Positions 43,349-50,609 of a DNA stretch of 64,000 nucleotides are shown in pieces. The DNA is from CAWDZK01 sp963807005 (GTDB lineage Bacteria; Actinomycetota; Actinomycetes; JACCUZ01), in the NCBI GenBank assembly GCA_963807005.1, contig CAWDZK010000001.1, positions 434,001-498,000 on the forward strand. Direction: 5' to 3'. Below the pieces are notes generated by a model, which saw only the letters and a program-made list of their open reading frames with translations, did not search any database and was not told the origin of the DNA. The position numbers and the translations under genes were made by a program. Positions within the stretch are counted from its first letter, which is position 1. Every line of letters begins with the position of its first letter.

Positions 43349-43891
43349 ATGACATCGACGACGGCATCCGACGACACGTCGGCAGAGGTCCGAGGCTGGT
43401 TCGCGGGCCGCCTGCCGCAGGACTGGTTCACCGCCCCGGCCGAGGTGACCCTCGACCGCGAGGAGATCACCGTGGTGGGCTCGCTGCCCGCCCCCGACGT
43501 CGCCGAGGACGCCTCGGACGCCGAGCGAGCCGCGGCCGCCGACGGCCGGGCCCGGCACTTCCGCGAGGCGACCCGCGACGAGCGGATCGGCATCGCCCGC
43601 GAGGCCGAGCACCGGTTCGACCGCAAGGTCGCCTGGGGCGTCGAGATCGACGGCCGGCGGATGCTCTTCACCCACCTCGCCGTGCCGGTGATGACCCGGC
43701 TGCGCCAGCCGGAGCGGCTGGTGCTCGACACCCTGGTCTCGGCCGGTGTCGCCCGCTCCAGGTCCGAGGCGCTGGCCTGGTCGGTGCGGCTGGTCGGCAC
43801 CAACGCAGAGGCGTGGCTCGGCGAGCTGCGGCAGGCGATGGAGCAGGTGGAGAGGGTCCGCGAGCAGGGCCCGGACCGCACGCAGGACTGA
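43349..43891 (+). CDS. Conserved protein with RHH-like C-terminal segment
   Basis: 180-aa soluble protein. Residues 1-120 are charged and not assigned. The segment ERLVLDTLVSAGVARSRSEALAWSVRLVG (about 130-158) has the ribbon-helix-helix look (strand, helix, GxARSRSEAL turn, helix). The protein may bind DNA, possibly its own promoter with tandem TGTAATC repeats. An apparently near-leaderless start. No partner toxin is seen. The DNA-binding call is inference. Confidence 0.62.
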   Translation: MTSTTASDDTSAEVRGWFAGRLPQDWFTAPAEVTLDREEITVVGSLPAPDVAEDASDAERAAAADGRARHFREATRDERIGIAREAEHRFDRKVAWGVEIDGRRMLFTHLAVPVMTRLRQPERLVLDTLVSAGVARSRSEALAWSVRLVGTNAEAWLGELRQAMEQVERVREQGPDRTQD

Positions 43892-43895
43892 CGCG

Positions 43896-43958
43896 AACGA
43901 CGGCGCAACACTGGTAGACGCCCTTCGGTGGCGGCGTCGACCATGTTGCGCCGTCGTT
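43896..43958. repeat. Long imperfect palindrome (25-bp hairpin)
   Basis: AACGACGGCGCAACA (43896-43910) pairs perfectly with 43944-43958. The stem continues with TGGT/ACCA past one bulged C, then GACGCC/GGCGTC, closing a 10-nt loop (43923-43932). It follows the RHH-like gene by 4 nt and precedes the DUF2277 gene. Can act as a terminator. Confidence 0.85.
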
Positions 43959-43988
43959 GGTGCCCGTCGCCGTGGCAGAGTGAGAGCC

Positions 43989-44261
43989 ATGTGCCGCAAC
44001 ATCCGGACCCTGCACAACTTCGAGCCGCCGGCCACGGCCGACGAGGTGCACGCAGCGGCGCTGCAGTACGTGCGCAAGGTCAGCGGCAGCGCCAAGCCGT
44101 CGGCCGCCAACCAGCGGGCCTTCGACCATGCGGTCCACGAGGTCGCGCACGTCACCCGCCACCTGCTCGAGGAGCTGGTGACGACCGCGCCCCCGAAGGA
44201 CCGTGAGGTCGAGGCAGCCAAGGCGCGGGCACGCAGCGCGGAGCGCTACGCCCGCACCTGA
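43989..44261 (+). CDS. DUF2277 protein
   Basis: 90-aa protein beginning MCRNIRTLHNFEPPATADEV and then AALQYVRKVSG, the signature of DUF2277, a conserved soluble family of unknown function. The CRNIR start and the length are typical. It converges on hemolysin III with a 25-nt gap. Confidence 0.88.
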   Translation: MCRNIRTLHNFEPPATADEVHAAALQYVRKVSGSAKPSAANQRAFDHAVHEVAHVTRHLLEELVTTAPPKDREVEAAKARARSAERYART

Positions 44262-44286
44262 GGCAGCCGTCAGAGGCTGTGCAGCA

Positions 44287-44979
44287 CTACGCTCCGACGG
44301 CGCCGTACGTCACGATCGAGATCGCGACGTAGTGCGCGACGAAGGCGATCAGCGTCAGGGCGTGGAAGACCTCGTGGAAGCCGAACCACCGCGGCGACGG
44401 GTTCGGCCTCTTGGTCGCGTACACGACCCCGCCTACCGTGTACGCCGCACCGCCGATGGCGAGCAGCGTCACGACGGCCGGGCCGCCGGTACGCAGGATG
44501 TCGCCGATGTAGAAGACCGCCACCCAGCCGAGGCCGAGGTACACCGGCGTGTAGAGCCAGCGAGGCGCGCCGACCCAGAGCACCCGGAACGCGATCCCGC
44601 CGATCGCGGCCAGCCAGACGATCCACAACAGCGTGGTGCCGCCGTCCTTGCCCAGCAGGATCACGCTGAACGGCGTGTAGGTGCCGGCGATGATGAGGAA
44701 GATGTTGGAGTGGTCGAGCCGCTTGAGCCGGCGCTCGGCCTTCGCCGACCAGCTGCCCCGGTGATAGATCGCGCTGACTCCGAACAGCAGTGCGGCGCTC
44801 GTCGCGTACACCGCCGTCGCGACGGTCTCGCGGGTGCCCTGTGCCAGCACCACCAGGACGATGCCGGCCGCCAGGGCGACCGGGAAGGTGCCGGCGTGCA
44901 GCCAGCCGCGCAGGTGCGGCTTCACCGAGCGCACGACGTCGCCCACGGTGGTGCGGGCGTCCTCGACCGGGTCCGTCAT
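44287..44979 (-). CDS. Hemolysin III family membrane protein (PAQR)
   Basis: 230-aa seven-segment membrane protein of the hemolysin III/YqfA/PAQR family. Conserved metal-ligand positions are visible: SAIYHRGSW, LDHSNIFLIIAGTYTP, and FHEVFHALTLIAFVAH. These proteins are hydrolase-like with a Zn site; the bacterial role is uncertain and not necessarily haemolytic. A TAGGCT box on the minus strand ends 6 nt before ATG 44979, so the mRNA is probably leaderless. Confidence 0.88.
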   Translation of the reverse strand: MTDPVEDARTTVGDVVRSVKPHLRGWLHAGTFPVALAAGIVLVVLAQGTRETVATAVYATSAALLFGVSAIYHRGSWSAKAERRLKRLDHSNIFLIIAGTYTPFSVILLGKDGGTTLLWIVWLAAIGGIAFRVLWVGAPRWLYTPVYLGLGWVAVFYIGDILRTGGPAVVTLLAIGGAAYTVGGVVYATKRPNPSPRWFGFHEVFHALTLIAFVAHYVAISIVTYGAVGA

Positions 44980-44990
44980 GGCAGGAGCCT

Positions 44991-45010
44991 AACCTACGCT
45001 GGCGTAAGTT
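44991..45010. promoter_or_regulatory. 20-nt palindrome in the hemolysin III promoter
   Basis: AACCTACGCTGGCGTAAGTT is a 9-2-9 palindrome with one mismatch. On the minus strand it overlaps the upstream edge of the TAGGCT -10 box of hemolysin III, a typical repressor position (TetR-like symmetry). The prenyl transferase gene lies 90 nt to the right in the other direction. Confidence 0.5.
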
Positions 45011-45100
45011 ACCAACCAGTAGTCTCCCGGCCGCACCGGACGCGACGCGCGAGCACGCCCTGGCGGGACGGCCCAGCCGCCGGGTCTACCCTGGGCGATC

Positions 45101-45856
45101 GTGCGAGACCTGGTGTACGGCTTCTACGCGAAGCGGATAGCCGCATCGCTCGACCCGACCCAGATCCCGCGGCACGTCGGCGTGATCCTCGACGGGAACC
45201 GCCGATGGGCCAAGGCATCCGGGGCGCCCAAGTCCCGCGGCTGGCGAGCCGGTGCGGACAAGGTCGAGGAGGTCCTCGGCTGGTGCGACGAGGTCGGTGT
45301 CGAGGTGGTCACGCTGTGGCTGCTCTCCACCGACAACCTCGGCCGGCCGGCGGCCGAGCTCACCCCGCTGCTGACGATCATCGAGGGCCTGGTCGACCAG
45401 ATCGCCTCGACCGGCCGCTGGCGGGTGCACCCGGTCGGAGCCCTCGACCTGCTGCCCGACCGGACCGCCCGGGCCCTGAAGGACGCGGCGGCGCGCACCG
45501 TCGACGTCGACGCGCTGCACGTCAACGTGGCGGTCGGGTACGGCGGCCGGCGCGAGATCGCCGACGCGGTGCGGTCGCTGCTGCACGAGCACGCGTCGAA
45601 GGGGACCTCGATCGAGGACCTGGCCAACGTCCTCGACGTCGAGCACATCGCCGAGCACCTGTACACCAAGGGACAGCCGGACCCGGACCTCGTGATCCGC
45701 ACGTCGGGGGAGCAGCGGCTGTCCGGCTTCCTGCTCTGGCAGAGCGCGCACTCGGAGTTCTACTTCTGCGAGGCCTACTGGCCGGACTTCCGCAAGGTCG
45801 ACTTCCTGCGGGCGCTGCGGGCTTACGCCGCCCGGCACCGTCGCTTCGGCGGCTGA
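45101..45856 (+). CDS. uppS: Isoprenyl transferase (cis-prenyl diphosphate synthase)
   Basis: 251-aa cis-prenyltransferase. Signature motifs: HVGVILDGNRRWAKA (catalytic Asp), TLWLLSTDNLGRP, and the C-terminal DLVIRTSGEQRLSGFLLWQ with EFYFC. It extends allylic diphosphates for cell-wall lipid carriers. In mycobacteria the homologue at this locus makes a short (Z,E-farnesyl) product, so it may not be the main UppS. A TACCCT box ends 8 nt before GTG 45101 (leaderless). Confidence 0.92.
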   Translation: MRDLVYGFYAKRIAASLDPTQIPRHVGVILDGNRRWAKASGAPKSRGWRAGADKVEEVLGWCDEVGVEVVTLWLLSTDNLGRPAAELTPLLTIIEGLVDQIASTGRWRVHPVGALDLLPDRTARALKDAAARTVDVDALHVNVAVGYGGRREIADAVRSLLHEHASKGTSIEDLANVLDVEHIAEHLYTKGQPDPDLVIRTSGEQRLSGFLLWQSAHSEFYFCEAYWPDFRKVDFLRALRAYAARHRRFGG

Positions 45857-45989
45857 GCACACCCCGTCCGTACGGCTGACCGACGATCGGGTGAACTGCC
45901 CGCGTGTCGGCCCAGGTGGGCCCGGCGCCCGGCGTACCGTCCCGAGACAGCGGCCGACATCCGCGTCGTCCGCCCGGGAGGCCCACTCC

Positions 45990-46091
45990 GTGCAGATGCG
46001 CGTGCTCGCCAGAGTCGCGGGAGCGAGGGCCGGCGTCCGGCCCTCGGGCCGACACCGGTCGTCGTCACCTGGGGAGCCACCACGTGGTTGA
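45990..46091 (+). CDS. Possible 33-codon leader ORF before phoH
   Basis: GTG 45990 has GGGAGG at a good distance and encodes VQMRVLARVAGARAGVRP... The stop at 46089-46091 overlaps the PhoH start by 8 nt, allowing translational coupling. In mycobacteria phoH2 is preceded by an overlapping small antitoxin gene (phoAT), but this short basic peptide is not recognisably similar. A 10-bp hairpin (46024-46046) lies inside it. Confidence 0.3.
   Translation: MQMRVLARVAGARAGVRPSGRHRSSSPGEPPRG
46024..46046 (+). other. Leader hairpin upstream of phoH
   Basis: CGAGGGCCGG and CCGGCCCTCG pair perfectly over 10 bp around CGT, 38 nt before the PhoH start. It may be an attenuator, an mRNA-stability element or simply part of the small ORF. 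Confidence 0.5.
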
Positions 46092-47400
46092 TGTCGCGCG
46101 TCACCGCACCTTCGTCCTCGACACCAGCGTCTTGCTGGCCGACCCGCACGCCCTGCGCCGTTTCGACGAGCACGAGGTGGTGCTCCCGGTCGTCGTCATC
46201 ATCGAGCTGGAGGCCAAGCGGGCCCACCCGGAGCTGGGCTACTTCGCCCGCCAGGCGCTGCGGCTGCTGGACGACCTGCGGGTCGGCAACGGCCGGCTGG
46301 ACGAGCCGGTGCAGGTCGGCGACGACGGCGGCACGGTGCGGGTCGAGCTCAACCACACCGATGCGTCGGTGCTGCCCGCCGGCTTCCGGCCGTCCGGGCG
46401 GGCGGCAGACAACGACACGACGATCCTGGCGGTCGCGCGCAACCTCGAGAACGACGGGCACGACGTCACGCTGGTGAGCAAGGACCTGCCGATGCGGGTC
46501 AAGGCCAGCGCCGTGGGCCTGCGCGCCGAGGAGTACCGCGGCACCGCGGTGGTCGAGTCGGGCTTCACCGGCATGGCTGAGGTGGCGGTCGGCAGCGAGG
46601 TGCTCGACACGTTGTTCGAGGTGGAGCGCGCCGACCTGGTCGAGGCCCGTGAGCTGCCCTGCCACACCGGGCTGGTGATGGTCTCCGACCGCGGCAGTGC
46701 GCTGGGCCGGGTGACGCCGGAGAAGCAGGTGCGGCTGGTACGCGGTGACCGCGACGCGTTCGGCCTGCACGGCCGCAGCGCCGAGCAGCGGATCGCCCTC
46801 GAGATCCTGCTCGACCCCGACGTGGGCATCGTGTCCCTCGGTGGCCGCGCCGGCACCGGCAAGTCGGCCCTCGCGCTGTGCGCCGGCCTCGAAGCCGTGA
46901 TGGAGCGTCGCCAGCACCGCAAGGTGGTGGTCTTCCGGCCGCTGTACGCCGTCGGCGGCCAGGAGCTCGGCTACCTGCCCGGCAGCGAGGCCGAGAAGAT
47001 GAACCCCTGGGCGCAGGCGGTCTTCGACACCCTCGGTGCTCTGGTCACCGGCGACGTCGTCGACGAGATCATGGACCGCGGCATGCTCGAGGTGCTGCCG
47101 TTGACCCACATCCGTGGCCGCTCCCTGCACGACGCGTTCGTCATCGTCGACGAGGCCCAGTCCCTCGAGCGCAACGTGCTGCTGACGGTGCTGTCGCGCG
47201 TCGGCCAGGGCTCGCGGGTCGTGCTCACCCACGACGTCGCCCAGCGCGACAACCTCCGCGTCGGCCGGCACGACGGCGTCGCCGCAGTCATCGAGGCGCT
47301 GAAGGGGCACCCGCTCTTCGCGCACGTGACGCTGACCCGCTCGGAGCGCTCCCCGATCGCTGCGCTGGTCACCGACCTGCTCGAGGACCTCCCGGCCTGA
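46084..47400 (+). CDS. PIN-PhoH family ATPase/ribonuclease
   Basis: 438-aa PhoH2-type protein. N-terminal PIN ribonuclease domain (about 1-145): FVLDTSVLLADP, VIIELEAKR, and the acidic cluster ADNDTTILAVA. C-terminal PhoH ATPase: Walker A GGRAGTGKSALAL (about 260), FVIVDEAQSLERN (Walker B, about 360), and DVAQRDN. PhoH2 unwinds and cuts RNA in an ATP-dependent way. GTG 46084 is the best start. Confidence 0.9.
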   Translation: MVDVARHRTFVLDTSVLLADPHALRRFDEHEVVLPVVVIIELEAKRAHPELGYFARQALRLLDDLRVGNGRLDEPVQVGDDGGTVRVELNHTDASVLPAGFRPSGRAADNDTTILAVARNLENDGHDVTLVSKDLPMRVKASAVGLRAEEYRGTAVVESGFTGMAEVAVGSEVLDTLFEVERADLVEARELPCHTGLVMVSDRGSALGRVTPEKQVRLVRGDRDAFGLHGRSAEQRIALEILLDPDVGIVSLGGRAGTGKSALALCAGLEAVMERRQHRKVVVFRPLYAVGGQELGYLPGSEAEKMNPWAQAVFDTLGALVTGDVVDEIMDRGMLEVLPLTHIRGRSLHDAFVIVDEAQSLERNVLLTVLSRVGQGSRVVLTHDVAQRDNLRVGRHDGVAAVIEALKGHPLFAHVTLTRSERSPIAALVTDLLEDLPA

Positions 47401-47435
47401 CCGCCGCTCCCCGCTCCGCTCGCCGCCTCCCCTGC

Positions 47436-47494
47436 CGTCGAGTGGCGCGTTGTGGCGCTGCACAACCGATTGCAGAAAGCCAAAACCCGCCACT
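47436..47494. repeat. Intergenic hairpin with CGTCGAGTGGCG end
   Basis: AGTGGCG-c-GTT-g-TGGC (47441-47456) pairs with GCCA-a-AAC-c-CGCCACT (47479-47494), and CTGCA (47458-47462) with TGCAG (47471-47475) inside. The left end CGTCGAGTGGCG differs by one base from the end of the 13571 palindrome. It lies between the convergent phoH and BKACE genes. Confidence 0.8.
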
Positions 47495-47504
47495 GAACGC
47501 GTGA

Positions 47505-48233
47505 TCAACGCTCGGCGATGACCTGTCGTGCCGCCACGACGAGCGCCGCGTTGTCCGGTGCCGGCGTCCCGTCGGGGAGCTCCAGCACGTCCTCGAGCCC
47601 GATCCGGGTGCCGAGGCCGAGGCGGGCTGCGTGCCGCAGGGCCGGCCAGCAGCTGCTGCCCTCCCCGTGCAGCAGGACCGTCGTGGAGCTCCCACCCGTT
47701 GCCAGCATCGCGAGCATCCGGTCGCTCTCCCGGACCGTCGCGGCGCCGTCCAGCCCGTCCGGCAGCTCGACCAGCACCCGGGCGCACCGCTCCCGCGCGG
47801 GTGAGGCCAGCCAGGCCTGCACGGCTCCGACGTCCCAGAGCCCGGCCTCCACGTCGACGCCGCACCGGAGCAGCTCGGCGGCGACCTCCTCCGCGCCGTC
47901 CTCGTGCCAGTTCACGGACGCGAAGTCCGGGCGCAGCGACCAGGACCGGATCGCCGCCACCCGCGCGGACGGGTCCGCGGCCGCCCAGGCGCCGGTCGTC
48001 ACGCCGATCGGGAAGCCCGGAGCCACAGCTGCGCGCGCCGCCGCGAGCACGTCGGCCAGCGCCGTTCCGCTGAGAGTGTCCAGGCCCTCGGCGTCCTTGA
48101 CGTGCAGGTGGACGGCGTTCGCTCCGGCCGTCGAGGTACGCGCGACGTCCGCCGCGATCGCGGCGGCGGTGACCGGCAGGCGTGGATGCTCGTCCGGACG
48201 CCGGGCCCCGTTGAGGCAGGCCTTGAGCAGCAT
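47505..48233 (-). CDS. BKACE family (beta-keto acid cleavage enzyme)
   Basis: 242-aa TIM-barrel protein of the BKACE family, which cleaves a beta-keto acid with acetyl-CoA; the type member acts on 3-keto-5-aminohexanoate. Visible: KACLNGARRPDEHPRLPVTA at the N-terminus, the metal-ligand pair AVHLHVKD, then SVNWHEDGAEEVA and the C-terminal GLEDVLELPDG. It is short by about 30 residues compared with typical members, so it may belong to a reduced subgroup. Substrate unknown. Confidence 0.8.
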   Translation of the reverse strand: MLLKACLNGARRPDEHPRLPVTAAAIAADVARTSTAGANAVHLHVKDAEGLDTLSGTALADVLAAARAAVAPGFPIGVTTGAWAAADPSARVAAIRSWSLRPDFASVNWHEDGAEEVAAELLRCGVDVEAGLWDVGAVQAWLASPARERCARVLVELPDGLDGAATVRESDRMLAMLATGGSSTTVLLHGEGSSCWPALRHAARLGLGTRIGLEDVLELPDGTPAPDNAALVVAARQVIAER

Positions 48234-48573
48234 CCGGCCACCCTGGCAGGAGCCGGACCGCCGCAGACGGGTGGGGTGGCGCCCCGTACACCGCGTGCAG
48301 GGACCCTGACCCTCGGTCACGGAATGTGACCGGCGTCTCGCCAGACCACGCGTGCGAGCGGCGGTGTGACGGAACGCACGTGCTCTCAATTGGCCTTTCA
48401 CCTGCGGTGTTGTGCATGGTCGAGCGGTAAGGACCCCGCCAGCCGACGTATCGTTAATGTCACGCTGAGTAGTTTTCGGGCTGGACGAGCCACCGAGCAC
48501 CGAGCCGGTGAGCCGGGGTGACGTCAGGTCTGCCGCGCATGAGGCCGCAGACCGCACCCGGAAGGACACTCGC
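48234..48573. other. 340-nt intergenic region and long leader of the lysozyme-like gene
   Basis: No gene is supported here. A TAATGT -10-like box (48455-48460) would start a transcript with a leader of about 105 nt. An inverted repeat GGTCTGC...GCAGACC (about 48528-48554) lies just before the GGAAGGA Shine-Dalgarno. I looked for known c-di-AMP (ydaO) riboswitch motifs, because such leaders often precede cell-wall hydrolases, and did not find the consensus. Confidence 0.4.
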
Positions 48574-49203
48574 GTGCCGCAGTCCCCTGCGCCCACCCGC
48601 ACCTCGCCCCGTTGGCGACGCGCTGCCGTCGCGACGACGGTCGTCGCGGCCTCGACCGCCGTGGCGGTCGGGGCCAACGCCTGGCCCGCCGGCGGCGAGC
48701 CGCGCTCGGCCGAGCCCACCGTCACGCGGGTCGGGCCACTGCCCGACGGTGCCGCTGTGACCCGTGGCGGCACCCCCGCGGGTCAGGTGCTGGAGCAGGT
48801 CAAGGAGCGGCAGCGCCAGAAGGCGGCCAAGGCGGCCAGGGCAGCCCGCCAGCGCCAGGCCGCAGCGTCGCGCTCGTCCTCGCGCAGCGTGTCCTACCGC
48901 GGCGACGCCCGCGGCATCGCGCGGTCGATGATGGCCGAGCGGTACGGCTGGGGAGCCGGCGAGTTCTCCTGCCTGTCCTCCCTGTGGGAGCGCGAGTCCG
49001 GCTGGAACGTGCACGCGGCCAACGCGTCGTCCGGTGCCTACGGAATCCCGCAGTCGCTGCCGGGCTCCAAGATGGCGACGTACGGCGCGGACTGGCGGGA
49101 CAACCCGGTCACCCAGATCCAGTGGGGCCTGGCCTACATCAAGGGCTCGTACGGCACGCCGTGCGGCGCCTGGTCGGCCTTCCGGTCCAAGGGCTGGTAC
49201 TGA
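48574..49203 (+). CDS. Secreted transglycosylase/lysozyme-like protein
   Basis: 209-aa exported protein. Basic start, then a hydrophobic signal segment (AAVATTVVAASTAVAVGANAWPAGG), a Lys/Ala/Arg coiled-coil linker (about 75-105), and a C-terminal lysozyme-like domain. The catalytic Glu is in LWERESGWN, followed by SSGAYGIPQSLPGSKM and WGLAYIKGSYGTPCGAW. This resembles phage-type/aggregation-factor lysozyme domains that cut peptidoglycan. GTG 48574 has GGAAGGA. An expected cell-separation or growth hydrolase. Confidence 0.85.
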   Translation: MPQSPAPTRTSPRWRRAAVATTVVAASTAVAVGANAWPAGGEPRSAEPTVTRVGPLPDGAAVTRGGTPAGQVLEQVKERQRQKAAKAARAARQRQAAASRSSSRSVSYRGDARGIARSMMAERYGWGAGEFSCLSSLWERESGWNVHAANASSGAYGIPQSLPGSKMATYGADWRDNPVTQIQWGLAYIKGSYGTPCGAWSAFRSKGWY

Positions 49204-49224
49204 CCGGCCGCTAGCGTCCTCGCC

Positions 49225-49965
49225 GTGGTCGACGCGGTCTTCGAGCATCCCCGGCTGGTCGGCATCTACGACGCGCTCGACGCCGACCGCAGCGACCTCG
49301 ACGTGTACGCCGGCATCGCCGACGAGCTCGGTGCGCACCGCGTGCTCGACGTCGGCTGCGGCACGGGCAGCTTCGCGCTGCTGCTCGCCGACCGCGGGTA
49401 CGACGTCGTCGGTGTCGACCCCGCGGCTGGTTCGCTGTCGGTGGCGCGGGCCAAGCCCGGCGCGGACCGGGTGCGGTGGGTCCACGGGTACGCGGCCACC
49501 CTGCCGGCGCTGCAGGCGGACCTCGCGACCATGACCGGCAACGTGGCGCAGGCCATCGTCGACGACCATGCCTGGGCCGGCACGCTTCGCGGTGTGCACC
49601 GCGCGCTGCGTCCCGGCGGTCACCTGGTGGTCGAGACGCGCGACCCGGCCCGCCGGGGCTGGGAGGAGTGGACCCGCGCGACGTCGTACCGGACGACGGA
49701 GATCGACGGCGTCGGACGCGTCGAGAGCTGGATCGACCTGACCCGGGTCGAGCTGCCGCTGGTCAGCTTCCGGGCGACGTGGGTGTTCGCCGCCGACGGT
49801 GCGACCCTCACCTCCGACTCCACCCTGCGCTTCCGCGGGCGCGACGAGGTCGTGGCGGACCTCGCGGCGTACGGGTACGTCGTCGACGACGTCCGCGATG
49901 CCCCCGACCGCCCGGGTCGTGAGCTGGTGTTCCTCGCGCGCCGGGCGGACAGCCCTCAGCGGTAG
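49225..49965 (+). CDS. Class I SAM-dependent methyltransferase
   Basis: 246-aa methyltransferase. SAM loop VLDVGCGTGSFALLLADRG (about 40-58), then VVGVDPA, and the post-II segment ALRPGGHLVVETRDPARRGWEEW. No substrate-specific domain. TAGCGT ends 7 nt before the GTG, so probably leaderless. It overlaps the convergent DUF402 gene by 10 nt. Confidence 0.85.
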   Translation: MVDAVFEHPRLVGIYDALDADRSDLDVYAGIADELGAHRVLDVGCGTGSFALLLADRGYDVVGVDPAAGSLSVARAKPGADRVRWVHGYAATLPALQADLATMTGNVAQAIVDDHAWAGTLRGVHRALRPGGHLVVETRDPARRGWEEWTRATSYRTTEIDGVGRVESWIDLTRVELPLVSFRATWVFAADGATLTSDSTLRFRGRDEVVADLAAYGYVVDDVRDAPDRPGRELVFLARRADSPQR

Positions 49966-50609
49966 GCGGCCCGGGCCACGCAGTCCGCCGGCAGCTGCGG
50001 CACCGGCCAGCCGGGGTCGGGCGCCCAGTGCTCCCAGCCGTCCCGGAACGGCGTCCCCCAGCGGCGGACCACCGCCTCGACCTCTGCGGCGTCCCGCTCG
50101 AAGCGGGCCGCCTGGTCGGCGGTGAACCGGCCCTTTGCGACCGCGACGGCGAGCTCGTCCTCGTCCTTGCGTGCCACGGTCCGGTCCACCTCCACGACCA
50201 CGTCGAGCACGTGGTCCTGGGTTCGCAGCTCGTCACCCTCGCGTTCGTGCACCGACTCGAGGTTCACGTACCACCCGGCGAAGCCGTCGTCGCCCCAGAA
50301 GAGCCACACCGACCACGGCACCCCGGCCGGGGCGACTTTGAGGATGCCGCTTCCGCGCCACACGTCCAGCCGGTTCGCCCGCCCGTGGAGCGCCACGTCG
50401 AAGCGCTCCGTCAGCGGCACAGCTCGCAGGTCGCGCCCGTCCGCCAGCACCGGCCGCAGCACCGGCGTGCCGGCCGCGAGCCAGGCGACCAGGCCGTCGG
50501 CGTCGTCACGCACCACCCGGACCGGCCGCACCGACTCGCTCGGGTGCCCCGGCCGGGTGTAGCGCCAGAGCACCGTCCGGCCGGGTGCCCAGTACTGCGC
50601 TGGGCTCAC
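49956..50609 (-). CDS. DUF402 protein
   Basis: 217-aa protein of the DUF402 (FomD/Ntdp-like) family, which hydrolyses nucleoside diphosphates or related phosphates. Visible: VWLFWGDDGFAGWYVNLE, then TQDHVLDVVVEVDRT and the acidic KDEDELAVAVAKG pattern, which bind divalent metals. GTG 50609 overlaps the fumC stop (GTGA), so it is co-translated with fumC. Substrate not known. Confidence 0.82.
   Translation of the reverse strand: MSPAQYWAPGRTVLWRYTRPGHPSESVRPVRVVRDDADGLVAWLAAGTPVLRPVLADGRDLRAVPLTERFDVALHGRANRLDVWRGSGILKVAPAGVPWSVWLFWGDDGFAGWYVNLESVHEREGDELRTQDHVLDVVVEVDRTVARKDEDELAVAVAKGRFTADQAARFERDAAEVEAVVRRWGTPFRDGWEHWAPDPGWPVPQLPADCVARAAYR

Noticed and set aside
46091..46480. ATG 46091 as the phoH start
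   Set aside because: It lies in a different frame from the PIN-PhoH protein; the TGATG overlap is coincidental.
48440..48573. c-di-AMP (ydaO) riboswitch in the leader of the lysozyme-like gene
   Set aside because: The gene type is right, but the conserved ydaO sequence blocks are not recognisable.
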